Assembly: GCA_947302435.1 (NCBI GenBank)
Contig: CAMYVQ010000010.1
Coordinates: 1-64,000, forward strand
DNA from: an uncultured Prevotella sp.
GTDB taxonomy: Bacteria; Bacteroidota; Bacteroidia; Bacteroidales; Bacteroidaceae
Direction: 5' to 3'
Length of the DNA stretch: 64,000 bases
Part shown: positions 27,132 through 35,635 of the stretch, in pieces
Numbering within the stretch: position 1 is the first letter of the stretch
Layout: each line of letters starts with the position of its first letter
Translations under genes and position numbers: made by a program
Notes under the pieces: model-generated
What the model was told of the DNA's origin: nothing
What the model saw: the letters and a program-made list of their open reading frames with translations, nothing else
Database searches by the model: none

Positions 27132-28147
27132 ATTTCTAAGTGCTTGTTGATGATTCTTCGTATTTTTTTAGTGACAGAGTTTTCCTTTGATGGACAAGGC
27201 ATGAATCCCTCGTCGAGTCCTGTCTGTTCTTGTACGACGGGGAGCAGGGATGCAAGGAAAGAGTCCAGCTTGTCGGCTGTCAGCTGTTGCATGAGCAGGT
27301 CGTCTTCCACATCGTCGTGTCGTAAGGCTTGGTCGATTTCCACAAGTGACAGAAGAGGGATCTGTTTCTTTTGGTATTGTCTGTAGATGCTCTTCACCAT
27401 ATCCGTCAATGGTATATTTCCCATTGGCTTTGGCAATGAATAGTTATTGGGCAAGTAGCCTGATGTCATGGAAACGTCAGGAGCTATTATCCTCATGGTG
27501 ATCAGGCCACGGTCGATACAGGGCTTCACCCCTTCGTGATGCGCATAGATAAACAGGTGTTTCCAATTGACACTGTCCATGTCGAAGGGTTTTACCCAAC
27601 GATCGTCCAAGGTGATGCCGGCTTTCAGCAAAGTATGGAATGCGAGAAGGGTAGGGGCATCCATGATTTCAAGTACGTTAGAGTCCATGACTTTCTCGTA
27701 GATGCGCTGATGGGCAGATTGGAGGTCGTCTGTTGTCGTAGTACGCGTGATGAGGGGATTCAGGACGGTCTCAACACGCGGATTCCAGTCAAGCTCTGCA
27801 AGTGTCTTGGCCTCCATGTTACTTCGGGCTATGACGGCGTAGGCATGGGGCACAAGACTTCGGAGGTTTTTCTGAAGGAGGGAATGCTTCGTAACCCAAG
27901 GCTCAAGTTCGCCGTGTGGTGTCAGCACAATACGCATGTCATGTTGGCGAGCCCATAAAGCCGATTTAATCACTTCCGAATCCGAACATCCATGAAAATG
28001 TACGATATCAGGATGCAGTTCCTGACACAACTGCCTGAATAGTTTCGGATTGTCAGTCGATTGTGTGTCTTTATAATGTCTCGTCAGCATGCTGACATAT
28101 TGTGCGAGCATGGGCGCCTTCTGAGAATAGAGGTGAAGCACTCTCAT
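27128..28147 (-). CDS. Glycosyltransferase-like protein with GT-B N-terminal half only
   Basis: A 339-residue protein. Residues 1 to about 140 look like the acceptor-binding half of a GT4 glycosyltransferase: MRVLHLYSQKA, then LCQELHPDIVHFHGCSD, then IVLTPHGELEPWV and AYAVIARSNMEAKTLAEL. The second half shows no donor-binding EX7E motif and matches nothing I recognise; it is charged and helical, ending in a basic tail. It could be a divergent transferase or a protein that has lost catalysis. It overlaps fbp by 4 bases and follows lysA by 17. Confidence 0.7.
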   Translation of the reverse strand: MRVLHLYSQKAPMLAQYVSMLTRHYKDTQSTDNPKLFRQLCQELHPDIVHFHGCSDSEVIKSALWARQHDMRIVLTPHGELEPWVTKHSLLQKNLRSLVPHAYAVIARSNMEAKTLAELDWNPRVETVLNPLITRTTTTDDLQSAHQRIYEKVMDSNVLEIMDAPTLLAFHTLLKAGITLDDRWVKPFDMDSVNWKHLFIYAHHEGVKPCIDRGLITMRIIAPDVSMTSGYLPNNYSLPKPMGNIPLTDMVKSIYRQYQKKQIPLLSLVEIDQALRHDDVEDDLLMQQLTADKLDSFLASLLPVVQEQTGLDEGFMPCPSKENSVTKKIRRIINKHLEI

Positions 28148-28164
28148 GGATTGTCTCTCTTTTT

Positions 28165-29325
28165 CTATAGAAGCTCGTCGCTGGTGTAGCCCTGCGGCAG
28201 AGGGCGGCAGTTATAGCAGGATGCCATGATTTCGCCGTATGCACCTGCTGAGCGGATGGCTAACAGGTCGCCGCGCCGGGTGGCGTTGAGGTCGATTTGC
28301 TTGGCAAAGACATCAGTCGACTCGCAGATTGGACCTACAACATCGTATGCTTCCGTAGGCTCTTCGCTCGAGATGTTCTCAATCTTGTGGTAAGCCTGAT
28401 AGAGGGCTGGTCTGATTAGATCTGTAAAGCCGGCATCGACAATGGCAAATTGTTTGGTGGCTCCTTTTTTTATATATAAGGTACGCGTGATAAGCGAACC
28501 GCATTGTGCCACGACGGCACGTCCTAATTCAAAATGCACCGTCTGTCCGGGGCGAAGTCTCAGACGTTTGGCGTATGTGTCAAAGTAGGCCTTGAAATCA
28601 GGGATGGAAACCCTGTTCGGGTGCTGATAGTCGATGCCAAGCCCACCTCCCACATTGATATGTTCTAAATAGATGTGGTGATTCTCTAATTGCGTCTGCA
28701 ACTCGTTGATGCGATTGCAAAGTGCCTGGAAGTCGCCCATGTCGAGAATCTGAGATCCGATATGGAAATGGAGTCCGACAAACTGCACATGCTCCATCTT
28801 GGAAGCCTCCTCGATGACCTCTTCCATGTCGCGCATGGCAATGCCGAACTTGTTTTCAGCCAGTCCTGTGGTGATGTTTGCATGTGTGTGGGCACCCACA
28901 TTCGGGTTCAGGCGGAAGGCTACACGTGCCACCTTTCCTTTCTTTGCAGCCAACTCGTTGATAACTTCCAGTTCGGGAATACTTTCCACATTGAAGCAGA
29001 AAATATCGTTCTCAAGACCTAAATTGATTTCCCAGTCGCTTTTGCCCACGCCGGCATAGACAATCTTCTCTTTGGGGAATCCGGCTTTGAGTGATGCCTC
29101 AATCTCACCTCCGCTCACACAATCGGCCCCAAGACCCGCTTCACGGATATAGCGCAGCACTTTGGGATTGGCATTGGCCTTCACGGCATAATGTACCACA
29201 AACCCTTCATGCTTTCGGGCTTCATCGTTGATGGCACGGAGCGTAACACGCAGCAGCTCCGTGTCATAATAATAGAAAGGGGTGCGCATCTGAGCGAACC
29301 GATTCAAGGGGAATTTGCCTTTCAT
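28165..29325 (-). CDS. lysA: Diaminopimelate decarboxylase
   Basis: Last step of lysine synthesis, converting meso-diaminopimelate to lysine. The 386-residue fold-type III PLP enzyme has the Schiff-base Lys49 in VHYAVKANANPKVLRYI, the phosphate-binding INVGGGLGIDYQHP loop, and the C-terminal GPICESTDVFA and SAGAYGEIMASCYN active-site segments. It follows lysC by 17 bases, giving a small lysine unit inside the run. Confidence 0.96.
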   Translation of the reverse strand: MKGKFPLNRFAQMRTPFYYYDTELLRVTLRAINDEARKHEGFVVHYAVKANANPKVLRYIREAGLGADCVSGGEIEASLKAGFPKEKIVYAGVGKSDWEINLGLENDIFCFNVESIPELEVINELAAKKGKVARVAFRLNPNVGAHTHANITTGLAENKFGIAMRDMEEVIEEASKMEHVQFVGLHFHIGSQILDMGDFQALCNRINELQTQLENHHIYLEHINVGGGLGIDYQHPNRVSIPDFKAYFDTYAKRLRLRPGQTVHFELGRAVVAQCGSLITRTLYIKKGATKQFAIVDAGFTDLIRPALYQAYHKIENISSEEPTEAYDVVGPICESTDVFAKQIDLNATRRGDLLAIRSAGAYGEIMASCYNCRPLPQGYTSDELL

Positions 29326-29342
29326 CTGTTATTGAGGCTTGG

Positions 29343-30656
29343 TTAGAAAAGGTTGTCGCTCAATGCCTGCAAAGCCCGTCTCTTGTCTTCCTCACGAATG
29401 AGGAACGAGATGTTATAGTTGGAACCGCCATAGCTGATCATGCGGACGGGGATGTTCTTCAGGGCATCGAGTACACGTGTCTCAAAACCTACGTTCGACC
29501 AGTCGAGGTCACCCACGACGCAAACCACACACATGCCAGTGTCAACGGTCACGGTGCCGTATTTCTTCAGCTCATCGACAATCTCACCGAGATGCGACGA
29601 ATTGTCGATAGACATGGAAACGCCGACCTCTGATGTACACACCATGTCGATAGGTGTCTGATAGCTCTCAAATATCTCGAATACCTTACGCAAGAAACCC
29701 GTAGCCAAGAGCATGCGTGAAGACTTGATCTTGATAGCAATGATATTGTCCTTGGCAGCTACAGCCTTGATCTTTCCATATTCCGTGGCATTGGAGATGG
29801 TCGTTCCTTCGGCATCGGGATCCATGGTGTTCAGCAGACGGACGGGAATACCCGCATATTTGGCAGGCTGAACGCAGGTAGGGTGAAGAATCTTGGCACC
29901 GAAATAAGCCAGCTCGGCAGCCTCTTCAAACTGAAGCTGATGCACAGGCTCGGTCTTGTCGACCACACGCGGGTCATTGTTGTGCATGCCGTCGATGTCA
30001 GTCCATATCTGGATTTCCTCGGCATTGATGGCTGCACCGACAAGTGAAGCTGTATAGTCGCTGCCGCCGCGAAGGAGATTGTCGATCTCGCCGTATGCAT
30101 TGCGACAAATGAATCCTTGGGTGATATAAACCTGATGCTGGCCTTCTTTTTCGAGAATGGCAGAAAGTTTCTCTTTGATATAAACGGGATCGGGTTCTGC
30201 ATTCTTGTCGGTACGCATGAAGTCGAGAGCGTTGAGCAAGATGGCATCAATGCCTTGTTGACGCATGTAATTGACAACCATGTTCGTAGACATCATCTCA
30301 CCCTGTGCTACGATGTTCTTCTCTTCAAAGCTGGTGAACAGTTCTTTGGTGAAAGAACGCAGATACTGGAACTCTTCACGAAGGAAGTCAACGGTTTGCT
30401 GCTTATACTCCTCTGAGGTGTAAAGTTCGTCTGCATGGTGCAAGTATTTCTGCTCAAGACGGTTGATGACCTCATTGGCCCCGTCAGGGTTTTTCTTGTA
30501 CAGATAGTCGGAAATCTCAACTAAGGAGTTTGTGGTGCCCGACATAGCTGACAAAACGACAAAGACGGGTTGTCCCGACTTGATGACCAGTTCTGTAACA
30601 TCTTTCATCCTTTGTGGCGTACCTACCGAAGTACCGCCAAATTTCATTACTTTCAT
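29343..30656 (-). CDS. lysC: Aspartate kinase (monofunctional)
   Basis: Phosphorylates aspartate at the head of the lysine/threonine/methionine pathway. The 437-residue protein opens with MKVMKFGGTSVGTPQRM, the kinase signature, and contains GRGGSDYTASLVGAA-like substrate loop (LLRGGSDYTASLVGAAI) and two C-terminal ACT domains (from about 300) for feedback control. There is no homoserine dehydrogenase domain. It is followed by lysA, supporting a lysine-biosynthetic role. Confidence 0.95.
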   Translation of the reverse strand: MKVMKFGGTSVGTPQRMKDVTELVIKSGQPVFVVLSAMSGTTNSLVEISDYLYKKNPDGANEVINRLEQKYLHHADELYTSEEYKQQTVDFLREEFQYLRSFTKELFTSFEEKNIVAQGEMMSTNMVVNYMRQQGIDAILLNALDFMRTDKNAEPDPVYIKEKLSAILEKEGQHQVYITQGFICRNAYGEIDNLLRGGSDYTASLVGAAINAEEIQIWTDIDGMHNNDPRVVDKTEPVHQLQFEEAAELAYFGAKILHPTCVQPAKYAGIPVRLLNTMDPDAEGTTISNATEYGKIKAVAAKDNIIAIKIKSSRMLLATGFLRKVFEIFESYQTPIDMVCTSEVGVSMSIDNSSHLGEIVDELKKYGTVTVDTGMCVVCVVGDLDWSNVGFETRVLDALKNIPVRMISYGGSNYNISFLIREEDKRRALQALSDNLF

Positions 30657-30676
30657 AGCCTTTTGTATTTTAATTG

Positions 30677-31396
30677 TTATTTTTGTTGTTCTTGTTTTAA
30701 ATCTTTGTCAATCTCTATCTTGTTGAAATCGTTGGTGATTTCTTCAAACTTCCCGTCTTGGCAACGATAGACGATACCAGGATAGCGACCGAGCAGTGGC
30801 ATGTTGTGGGTCGACATGATGATTGCTGTACCCGTTTGGGAAATCTGACGGAGGATTTCCATTATGTTGGTAGCCGTTTCAGGATCAAGGTTTCCCGTAG
30901 GTTCGTCTGCAATAATCATCTTGGGGCGATTGAGCAATGCACGTGCAATGGCTACACGTTGCTGTTCGCCTCCGGAAAGCTCATGAGGCAGACAAAGCAT
31001 TTTGTCCTTCATGTCAACCAGTGCCAACACTTCTTCTATTCGGTCGTCAACCTCACTTTTCTTCCATCCAGTGGCTCTAAGCACAAAACGAAGGTTCTTG
31101 TAGACGGTACGGTCAGCTAACAGCTGAAAGTCCTGAAAAACAATACCCATCTGCCGACGAAGTGCCGGTATTTCCCGACGACGGAGCGATTTGAGGTTGG
31201 TGCCAAGGACAGTAGCCTCGTCAGCTTCATCGATATCGAGCTCAAAATAGATGGTTTTGAGCAGTGAGGATTTTCCTGAACCTACACGGCCAATGAGATA
31301 GACGAACTCACCTTCATCTACTTTAAAATTCACATGAGTTAGAATGGTTGAGCCGTCTTGCTGGCAGATGGTGGCATCCTTGTATTCGACTAACAT
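30677..31396 (-). CDS. ftsE: FtsE-like ABC transporter ATPase
   Basis: ATPase of the FtsEX complex that controls septal peptidoglycan hydrolysis. The 239-residue protein has the P-loop GRVGSGKSS, the Q-loop region [21 protein letters not shown], the signature [15 protein letters not shown] and Walker [17 protein letters not shown]; the PTGNLDP form and the QLL(A/P)DRTVYKNL stretch are typical of FtsE. The membrane partner FtsX is not in the window, which is common where the two are unlinked. It lies 20 bases before lysC and 27 after hisIE. Confidence 0.85.
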   Translation of the reverse strand: MLVEYKDATICQQDGSTILTHVNFKVDEGEFVYLIGRVGSGKSSLLKTIYFELDIDEADEATVLGTNLKSLRRREIPALRRQMGIVFQDFQLLADRTVYKNLRFVLRATGWKKSEVDDRIEEVLALVDMKDKMLCLPHELSGGEQQRVAIARALLNRPKMIIADEPTGNLDPETATNIMEILRQISQTGTAIIMSTHNMPLLGRYPGIVYRCQDGKFEEITNDFNKIEIDKDLKQEQQK

Positions 31397-31423
31397 GTAT
31401 TTTCTGTTTCGTTTGGTTGTAAG

Positions 31424-32071
31424 TTATTTCATCGTCCCCTCAGCCTTGGATTTCCGGCGTTGGGCATCCCACGACGGGTCGTGACGACGTTGAAGTTCGG
31501 TGGCAATGTCCTCTATGCGCAATCCTTTGCTGGTCAGTAGCACAAGGAGATGATAAAGCATGTCGGAGGCTTCATAGAGCATTTGCTCGTTGGTGCCGTT
31601 GGTGGCTTCAATTACGGTCTCAATGGCTTCTTCGCCAAGCTTTTGAGCCATTTTGTTGACTCCCTCGCGGAAAAGCTTTGTGGTGTAGCTTCCTTCAGGC
31701 ATCTCTTCATGACGCTTTTCAATGAAGTCTTGAAGCTCAGAGATAAACTGAAGAGAGTTAGGGTTGTTGGTCTCTCCCCAACAGGTGTCCGTCCCTGTAT
31801 GGCAAGTGGGGCCGTCGGGTATGGCTCTCACTAAGAGCGTGTCATTGTCGCAATCCACTTTTATGCTGACCAAATGAAGGAAGTTACCCGAAGTCTCACC
31901 TTTCGTCCACAGACACTGACGACTACGGCTCCAAAAGGTCACCTTCTTTGTGTCGAGGGTTTTCTGATAGGCTTCCTCGTTCATATATCCCAGCATCAGC
32001 ACATTCTTTGTCTTAGCATCCTGGATGATAGCGGGAACGAGGCCACCGCATTTCTCAAAATCTATCTTCAT
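31424..32071 (-). CDS. hisI: Bifunctional phosphoribosyl-AMP cyclohydrolase/phosphoribosyl-ATP pyrophosphatase
   Basis: Histidine pathway steps 2 and 3 in one protein (HisIE fusion). The 215 residues contain an N-terminal HisI domain (1 to about 110) with MLGYMNEEAYQKTLDTKKVTFWSRSRQ, a zinc/Mg site in KVDCDNDTLL and CHTGTDTCWGE, and a C-terminal HisE domain with the EEAIETVIEA helix motif and LYHLLVLL. It lies downstream of hisF by 24 bases. Confidence 0.95.
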   Translation of the reverse strand: MKIDFEKCGGLVPAIIQDAKTKNVLMLGYMNEEAYQKTLDTKKVTFWSRSRQCLWTKGETSGNFLHLVSIKVDCDNDTLLVRAIPDGPTCHTGTDTCWGETNNPNSLQFISELQDFIEKRHEEMPEGSYTTKLFREGVNKMAQKLGEEAIETVIEATNGTNEQMLYEASDMLYHLLVLLTSKGLRIEDIATELQRRHDPSWDAQRRKSKAEGTMK

Positions 32072-32095
32072 AGTTCTCTATGTTGATCATTTCTT

Positions 32096-32854
32096 TTATT
32101 GTCTTACGTTGATTCCTTCATTGTGAAGGTATTGCTTCAGCTCTTTGATGCTGATTTCGCCAAAGTGGAAGACACTGGCAGCTAATGCTGCATCGGCGTG
32201 TCCTATCTGGAAAGCATCGCGAAAATGCTCTTTCTTCCCGGCTCCACCACTGGCAATGATGGGGATAGATAGCGATTCTGCCAATCGGGAAAGTGCTTCA
32301 TTGGCATATCCCGTCTTCACCCCGTCATGATCCATGCTGGTGAAAAGAATCTCACCTGCACCCCGCTCCTGCGCTTCACGAGCCCAATCAAATAGACCAT
32401 GCTCTGTGCGTTCACGTCCGCCTTTCAGATAGCAATGCCAACCGTCAGCATCGTTTCGGGCATCAATGGCCACTACACATACCTGACTGCCGAACCGGGT
32501 GGCAATCTGCTCAATGAGTTCCGGATGCCGGATGGCTGCACTGTTTACACTCACTTTGTCGGCACCGGCATAGAGTAGACGTTCTACATCGGCCAATTCA
32601 TTGACACCTCCGCCTACGGTAAAGGGAATGTTGATTTCCTTGGCCACACGGGTCACCATGCCAGTGAAAGTTTTTCGCTCCTCGAACGATGCAGTAATGT
32701 CGAGGAAGACGAGTTCGTCGGCACCTGCCATGCTATAGGCCTTTCCTAACTCTACAGGATCGCCTGCACTGCGAAGATCAACAAAATTGACTCCTTTGAC
32801 CGTCTCGCCGTTCTTCACGTCAAGACAGGGAATTATGCGTCGTGCCAGTGCCAT
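32096..32854 (-). CDS. hisF: Imidazole glycerol phosphate synthase, cyclase subunit
   Basis: Forms imidazole-glycerol phosphate and AICAR using ammonia from HisH. The 252-residue TIM barrel has the N-terminal catalytic Asp12 in [20 protein letters not shown], the second catalytic Asp in VVAIDARND, and phosphate-binding loops VGGGVN and IASGGAG. Its start overlaps the end of hisA by 22 bases (32833-32854), implying translational coupling. Confidence 0.97.
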   Translation of the reverse strand: MALARRIIPCLDVKNGETVKGVNFVDLRSAGDPVELGKAYSMAGADELVFLDITASFEERKTFTGMVTRVAKEINIPFTVGGGVNELADVERLLYAGADKVSVNSAAIRHPELIEQIATRFGSQVCVVAIDARNDADGWHCYLKGGRERTEHGLFDWAREAQERGAGEILFTSMDHDGVKTGYANEALSRLAESLSIPIIASGGAGKKEHFRDAFQIGHADAALAASVFHFGEISIKELKQYLHNEGINVRQ

Positions 32855-33564
32855 AGTTCTTTCATGTTTATTCGTCCTTCGTAAATGGCCTTTCCGAAGA
32901 CAACCGACGGAATGCCGGCATCGTTCAGACGGACAATGTCTTCCATAGAGCTTACACCACCGCTGGCAATGAGATGCAGGGAAGGGTAGGTGGCCATGAT
33001 CTGTTGGTAAAGCCCGATAGCAGGGCCGCTCAATGTGCCATCTTTTGAAATCTCTGTACAGAGCACATTCTTGATTCCCATGTCGATGTATTTCCTAAGA
33101 AAGGGTAGGAGGGCTTCATTGGAATCCTCTTTCCACCCATTGATGCTGATGCACCCATTCCGAACGTCAGCTCCAAGAATCATACGTTCGGCACCATAGG
33201 TCGTCAGCCATCTCTCGAACAGGTCGGGCATTGTGATGGCAACGGAACCGACGGTCACCATAGAGGCGCCAGCTTCGAAAGCACGCTCTATGTCATCATC
33301 GGTTTTGATGCCTCCACCAAAGTCAACAACCATATCAGTTGCCGAGGTTATCTGATACAGTAACTTGTCGTTGACGATATGCTTGCTTTTGGCACCATCG
33401 AGGTCAACCACATGAAGACGTATGAAACCAAGATCTTCAAACTCCTTGGCCACATCGGCAGGCGAGTCGCGATAGACGGTCTTCTGGTCGTAATCACCTT
33501 TTGTAAGCCGCACGCATTTCCCTTCGATGATGTCAATGGCGGGTATGAGTTCTATCTTTTTCAT
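32833..33564 (-). CDS. hisA: ProFAR isomerase
   Basis: Isomerises N'-5'-ProFAR to PRFAR in histidine synthesis. The 243-residue barrel has catalytic Asp11 in [20 protein letters not shown], the phosphate loops FGGGIKT and IASGGVSS, and the second acidic residue in LGADVRNG. Gene order hisH-hisA-hisF-hisIE in the direction of transcription is the common late-his order. Confidence 0.96.
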   Translation of the reverse strand: MKKIELIPAIDIIEGKCVRLTKGDYDQKTVYRDSPADVAKEFEDLGFIRLHVVDLDGAKSKHIVNDKLLYQITSATDMVVDFGGGIKTDDDIERAFEAGASMVTVGSVAITMPDLFERWLTTYGAERMILGADVRNGCISINGWKEDSNEALLPFLRKYIDMGIKNVLCTEISKDGTLSGPAIGLYQQIMATYPSLHLIASGGVSSMEDIVRLNDAGIPSVVFGKAIYEGRINMKELWHWHDA

Positions 33565-33574
33565 TTACGGATTG

Positions 33575-34168
33575 TCAGACTGTCAGTTGAAGGAAGTTCT
33601 TTAATATCTGCTCACCTACGCTTCCACTTTTCTCTGGATGGAATTGTGTGGCATAGAAGTTGCCTTTATGGAGAGCAGCACTATACGGTTGAATATAATC
33701 GGCTGTAGCGATCGTTTCTTTGCACAAAGGCACATAGAAACTATGCACGAAATAGACGTATTCGTTCTCAATGCCATTCATCAGCGGTGAAGAGGTGTCG
33801 TATAGTTTATTCCATCCCATGCAGGGTACCTTTTCCTCGTGTCGGGTGGGGCGGAAACGTTTTACCTCAGTCTCAAAGATGCCAATACAATCGACATCAC
33901 CTTCTTCAGAATGCTGGCAAAGTAGTTGTTGGCCGACACAGATGCCAAGGACGGGTTGCTGTAGGGAACGTATCACCTCGTCAAGACCACGGGCTTTCAG
34001 ATACTCCATGGCACCACGCGCTTCTCCTTGTCCAGGGAAAAGAACGCGATCGGCAGAACGAAGTTCATCCGGGTCGTCTGTCAGCAAAGGAGAAACCCCC
34101 AAGCGACCAAGCGCATTTACAACCGAATAGATATTGCCGGCGTTATATTTTACAATCGCTACATTCAT
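33575..34168 (-). CDS. hisH: Imidazole glycerol phosphate synthase, glutaminase subunit
   Basis: Class I glutamine amidotransferase that feeds ammonia to HisF. The 197 residues have the nucleophile elbow LGICVGQQLL with Cys77 and the His-Glu pair in FHPEKSG near the C terminus. The N terminus MNVAIVKYNAGNIYSV fits the family. It lies 10 bases before hisA and 5 after purU. Confidence 0.96.
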   Translation of the reverse strand: MNVAIVKYNAGNIYSVVNALGRLGVSPLLTDDPDELRSADRVLFPGQGEARGAMEYLKARGLDEVIRSLQQPVLGICVGQQLLCQHSEEGDVDCIGIFETEVKRFRPTRHEEKVPCMGWNKLYDTSSPLMNGIENEYVYFVHSFYVPLCKETIATADYIQPYSAALHKGNFYATQFHPEKSGSVGEQILKNFLQLTV

Positions 34169-34173
34169 AATTC

Positions 34174-35037
34174 CTAACTAAAAATAATCGTCTTGTTCTT
34201 GTAAGTCAGGATTTTTCGTTGGATATGTTTGGCAACGGCATGCGAGAGGACGATTTTCTCCAAATCTTTGCCTTTCAGCACCAAGCTTTCGGGAGTGTCC
34301 TTATGCGTAATGCGTGTGACATCTTGCTCGATAATGGGGCCGGCATCGAGTTCGGCAGTGACGTAGTGGCTGGTGGCACCGATAATCTTCACGCCACGCT
34401 CCCAAGCCTGATGATAAGGCTTGGCTCCCACAAATGCAGGGAGGAAGGAATGGTGAATGTTGATGATGTGGTGCGGATAGGCGGCAATCATTTCATCGCT
34501 GATAATCTGCATATAGCGTGCCAAAACGATAAATGAAATGTCTTCTTTCTTCAGCAGTTCCATCTCGGCTTGTTCCACCTCCTGCTTGTTGGAGTGGTCT
34601 TTCTTGATGCTCCACACATAATAGGGGATGCCAAACTGTTCGGCCACATAGCGCAAATCCTCATGATTCGATACGATGCAGGGAATATCTACATTGAACT
34701 CACCAGCCTTCCAACGGGCAAGCAAGTCATAGAGGCAATGGCTCATCTTGCTGACAAAGATGGCCATCCTTGGCCGTTTGTCGCTATAGTAGAGGCTGAA
34801 CTTCATCTTGTAGCGCTGGGCGTATAGTGTGGTAATATATTCGTACAGTTTTTCACGAGGGATGAGAAAACCCTCTAATTCCCATTCAATGCGCATGAAA
34901 AACATGCCGTCGAGCTTGTCTACATATTGGTCGAGATAGACAATGTTACCCTTGTTGTCTGTGATGAATTTTGTCACTTCTGAAATGATACCCTGTTGGT
35001 CGGGACAATGCAGAAGTAGAATTGCGGTAGGTTTCAT
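34174..35037 (-). CDS. purU: Formyltetrahydrofolate deformylase
   Basis: Releases formate and tetrahydrofolate from 10-formyl-THF, balancing one-carbon pools. The 287-residue protein has an N-terminal ACT regulatory domain (AILLLHCPDQQGIISEVTKFI) and a C-terminal formyltransferase-fold domain with NIHHSFLPAFVGAKPYHQAW and the GATSHYVTAELDAGPII segment that ends the catalytic site. It is the first gene of the run that continues into his genes; AICAR released by HisF enters purine synthesis, which uses formyl-THF. Confidence 0.94.
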   Translation of the reverse strand: MKPTAILLLHCPDQQGIISEVTKFITDNKGNIVYLDQYVDKLDGMFFMRIEWELEGFLIPREKLYEYITTLYAQRYKMKFSLYYSDKRPRMAIFVSKMSHCLYDLLARWKAGEFNVDIPCIVSNHEDLRYVAEQFGIPYYVWSIKKDHSNKQEVEQAEMELLKKEDISFIVLARYMQIISDEMIAAYPHHIINIHHSFLPAFVGAKPYHQAWERGVKIIGATSHYVTAELDAGPIIEQDVTRITHKDTPESLVLKGKDLEKIVLSHAVAKHIQRKILTYKNKTIIFS

Positions 35038-35077
35038 TTCTTACTAATACATTATTATATAAGTCTATTTCAGCGTG

Positions 35078-35085
35078 CAAAGTTA
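35078..35085 (-). promoter_or_regulatory. Putative -7 box for purU-his
   Basis: TAACTTTG on the minus strand, 40 bases before the purU ATG. The upstream -33 region lacks a clear TTG. Confidence 0.5.
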
Positions 35086-35148
35086 CGAAAAAAGGTTGTA
35101 ATTCATTAATATTTTTCAGAATAATCATTATCTTTTGTTGTTTTTCCG

Positions 35149-35156
35149 TAACTTTG
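35149..35156 (+). promoter_or_regulatory. Putative -7 box for the AraC-type gene
   Basis: TAACTTTG on the plus strand, 28 bases before the ATG at 35185. A -33 TTG at the right distance is not obvious. Confidence 0.5.
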
Positions 35157-35184
35157 CACTTATAAATCAAAAATATCAGCCTGC

Positions 35185-35625
35185 ATGGTTGCCAGTAGAA
35201 TAGAAATCCAAGGAAAGAAAGAAACATCATATCGAAAGCTTGTCAGGCCCCGGTTGATGGATGAGTTGAAAGATGGAATCTTGGAACAGTTGGTCGTGAA
35301 GAAGAAATATCGTGATTGCAATTACACCGCACAGCAACTGGCCAAAGATCTCCAGACGAATGTCCGTTATATTTCGGCTGTGGTGCGTGTGCAATTTCAC
35401 ACGAACTACTCGACATTTGTCAATCGGTATCGGGTGGAAGAAGCCATGTCGATATTGACGGACCAACGATATTCTGAAAGAACCATTGAGGAGGTCGGCG
35501 ACATGGTTGGCTTTGCCCATCGGCAGTCGTTTCATACGGCCTTTCTGAAACATGTGGGAATGACACCGAATGCATATCGGTCACAATACGAAGTGCAATT
35601 AAGTTTCGCTAAAGCGAAGAAATAA
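35185..35625 (+). CDS. AraC-type DNA-binding protein without sensor domain
   Basis: A 146-residue protein. Residues about 45-135 form an AraC/XylS double helix-turn-helix domain: a first HTH at YTAQQLAKDLQTNVRYISAVV, and the second with the signature EVGDMVGFAHRQSFHTAFLKHVGMTPNAYR. The 40 N-terminal residues are basic and helical; no ligand-binding or receiver domain is present. Regulators this small lack an obvious input. It lies 10 bases upstream of the peptidase gene and may be co-transcribed with it. Its targets are unknown. Confidence 0.85.
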   Translation: MVASRIEIQGKKETSYRKLVRPRLMDELKDGILEQLVVKKKYRDCNYTAQQLAKDLQTNVRYISAVVRVQFHTNYSTFVNRYRVEEAMSILTDQRYSERTIEEVGDMVGFAHRQSFHTAFLKHVGMTPNAYRSQYEVQLSFAKAKK

Positions 35626-35635
35626 AGAATACAGA

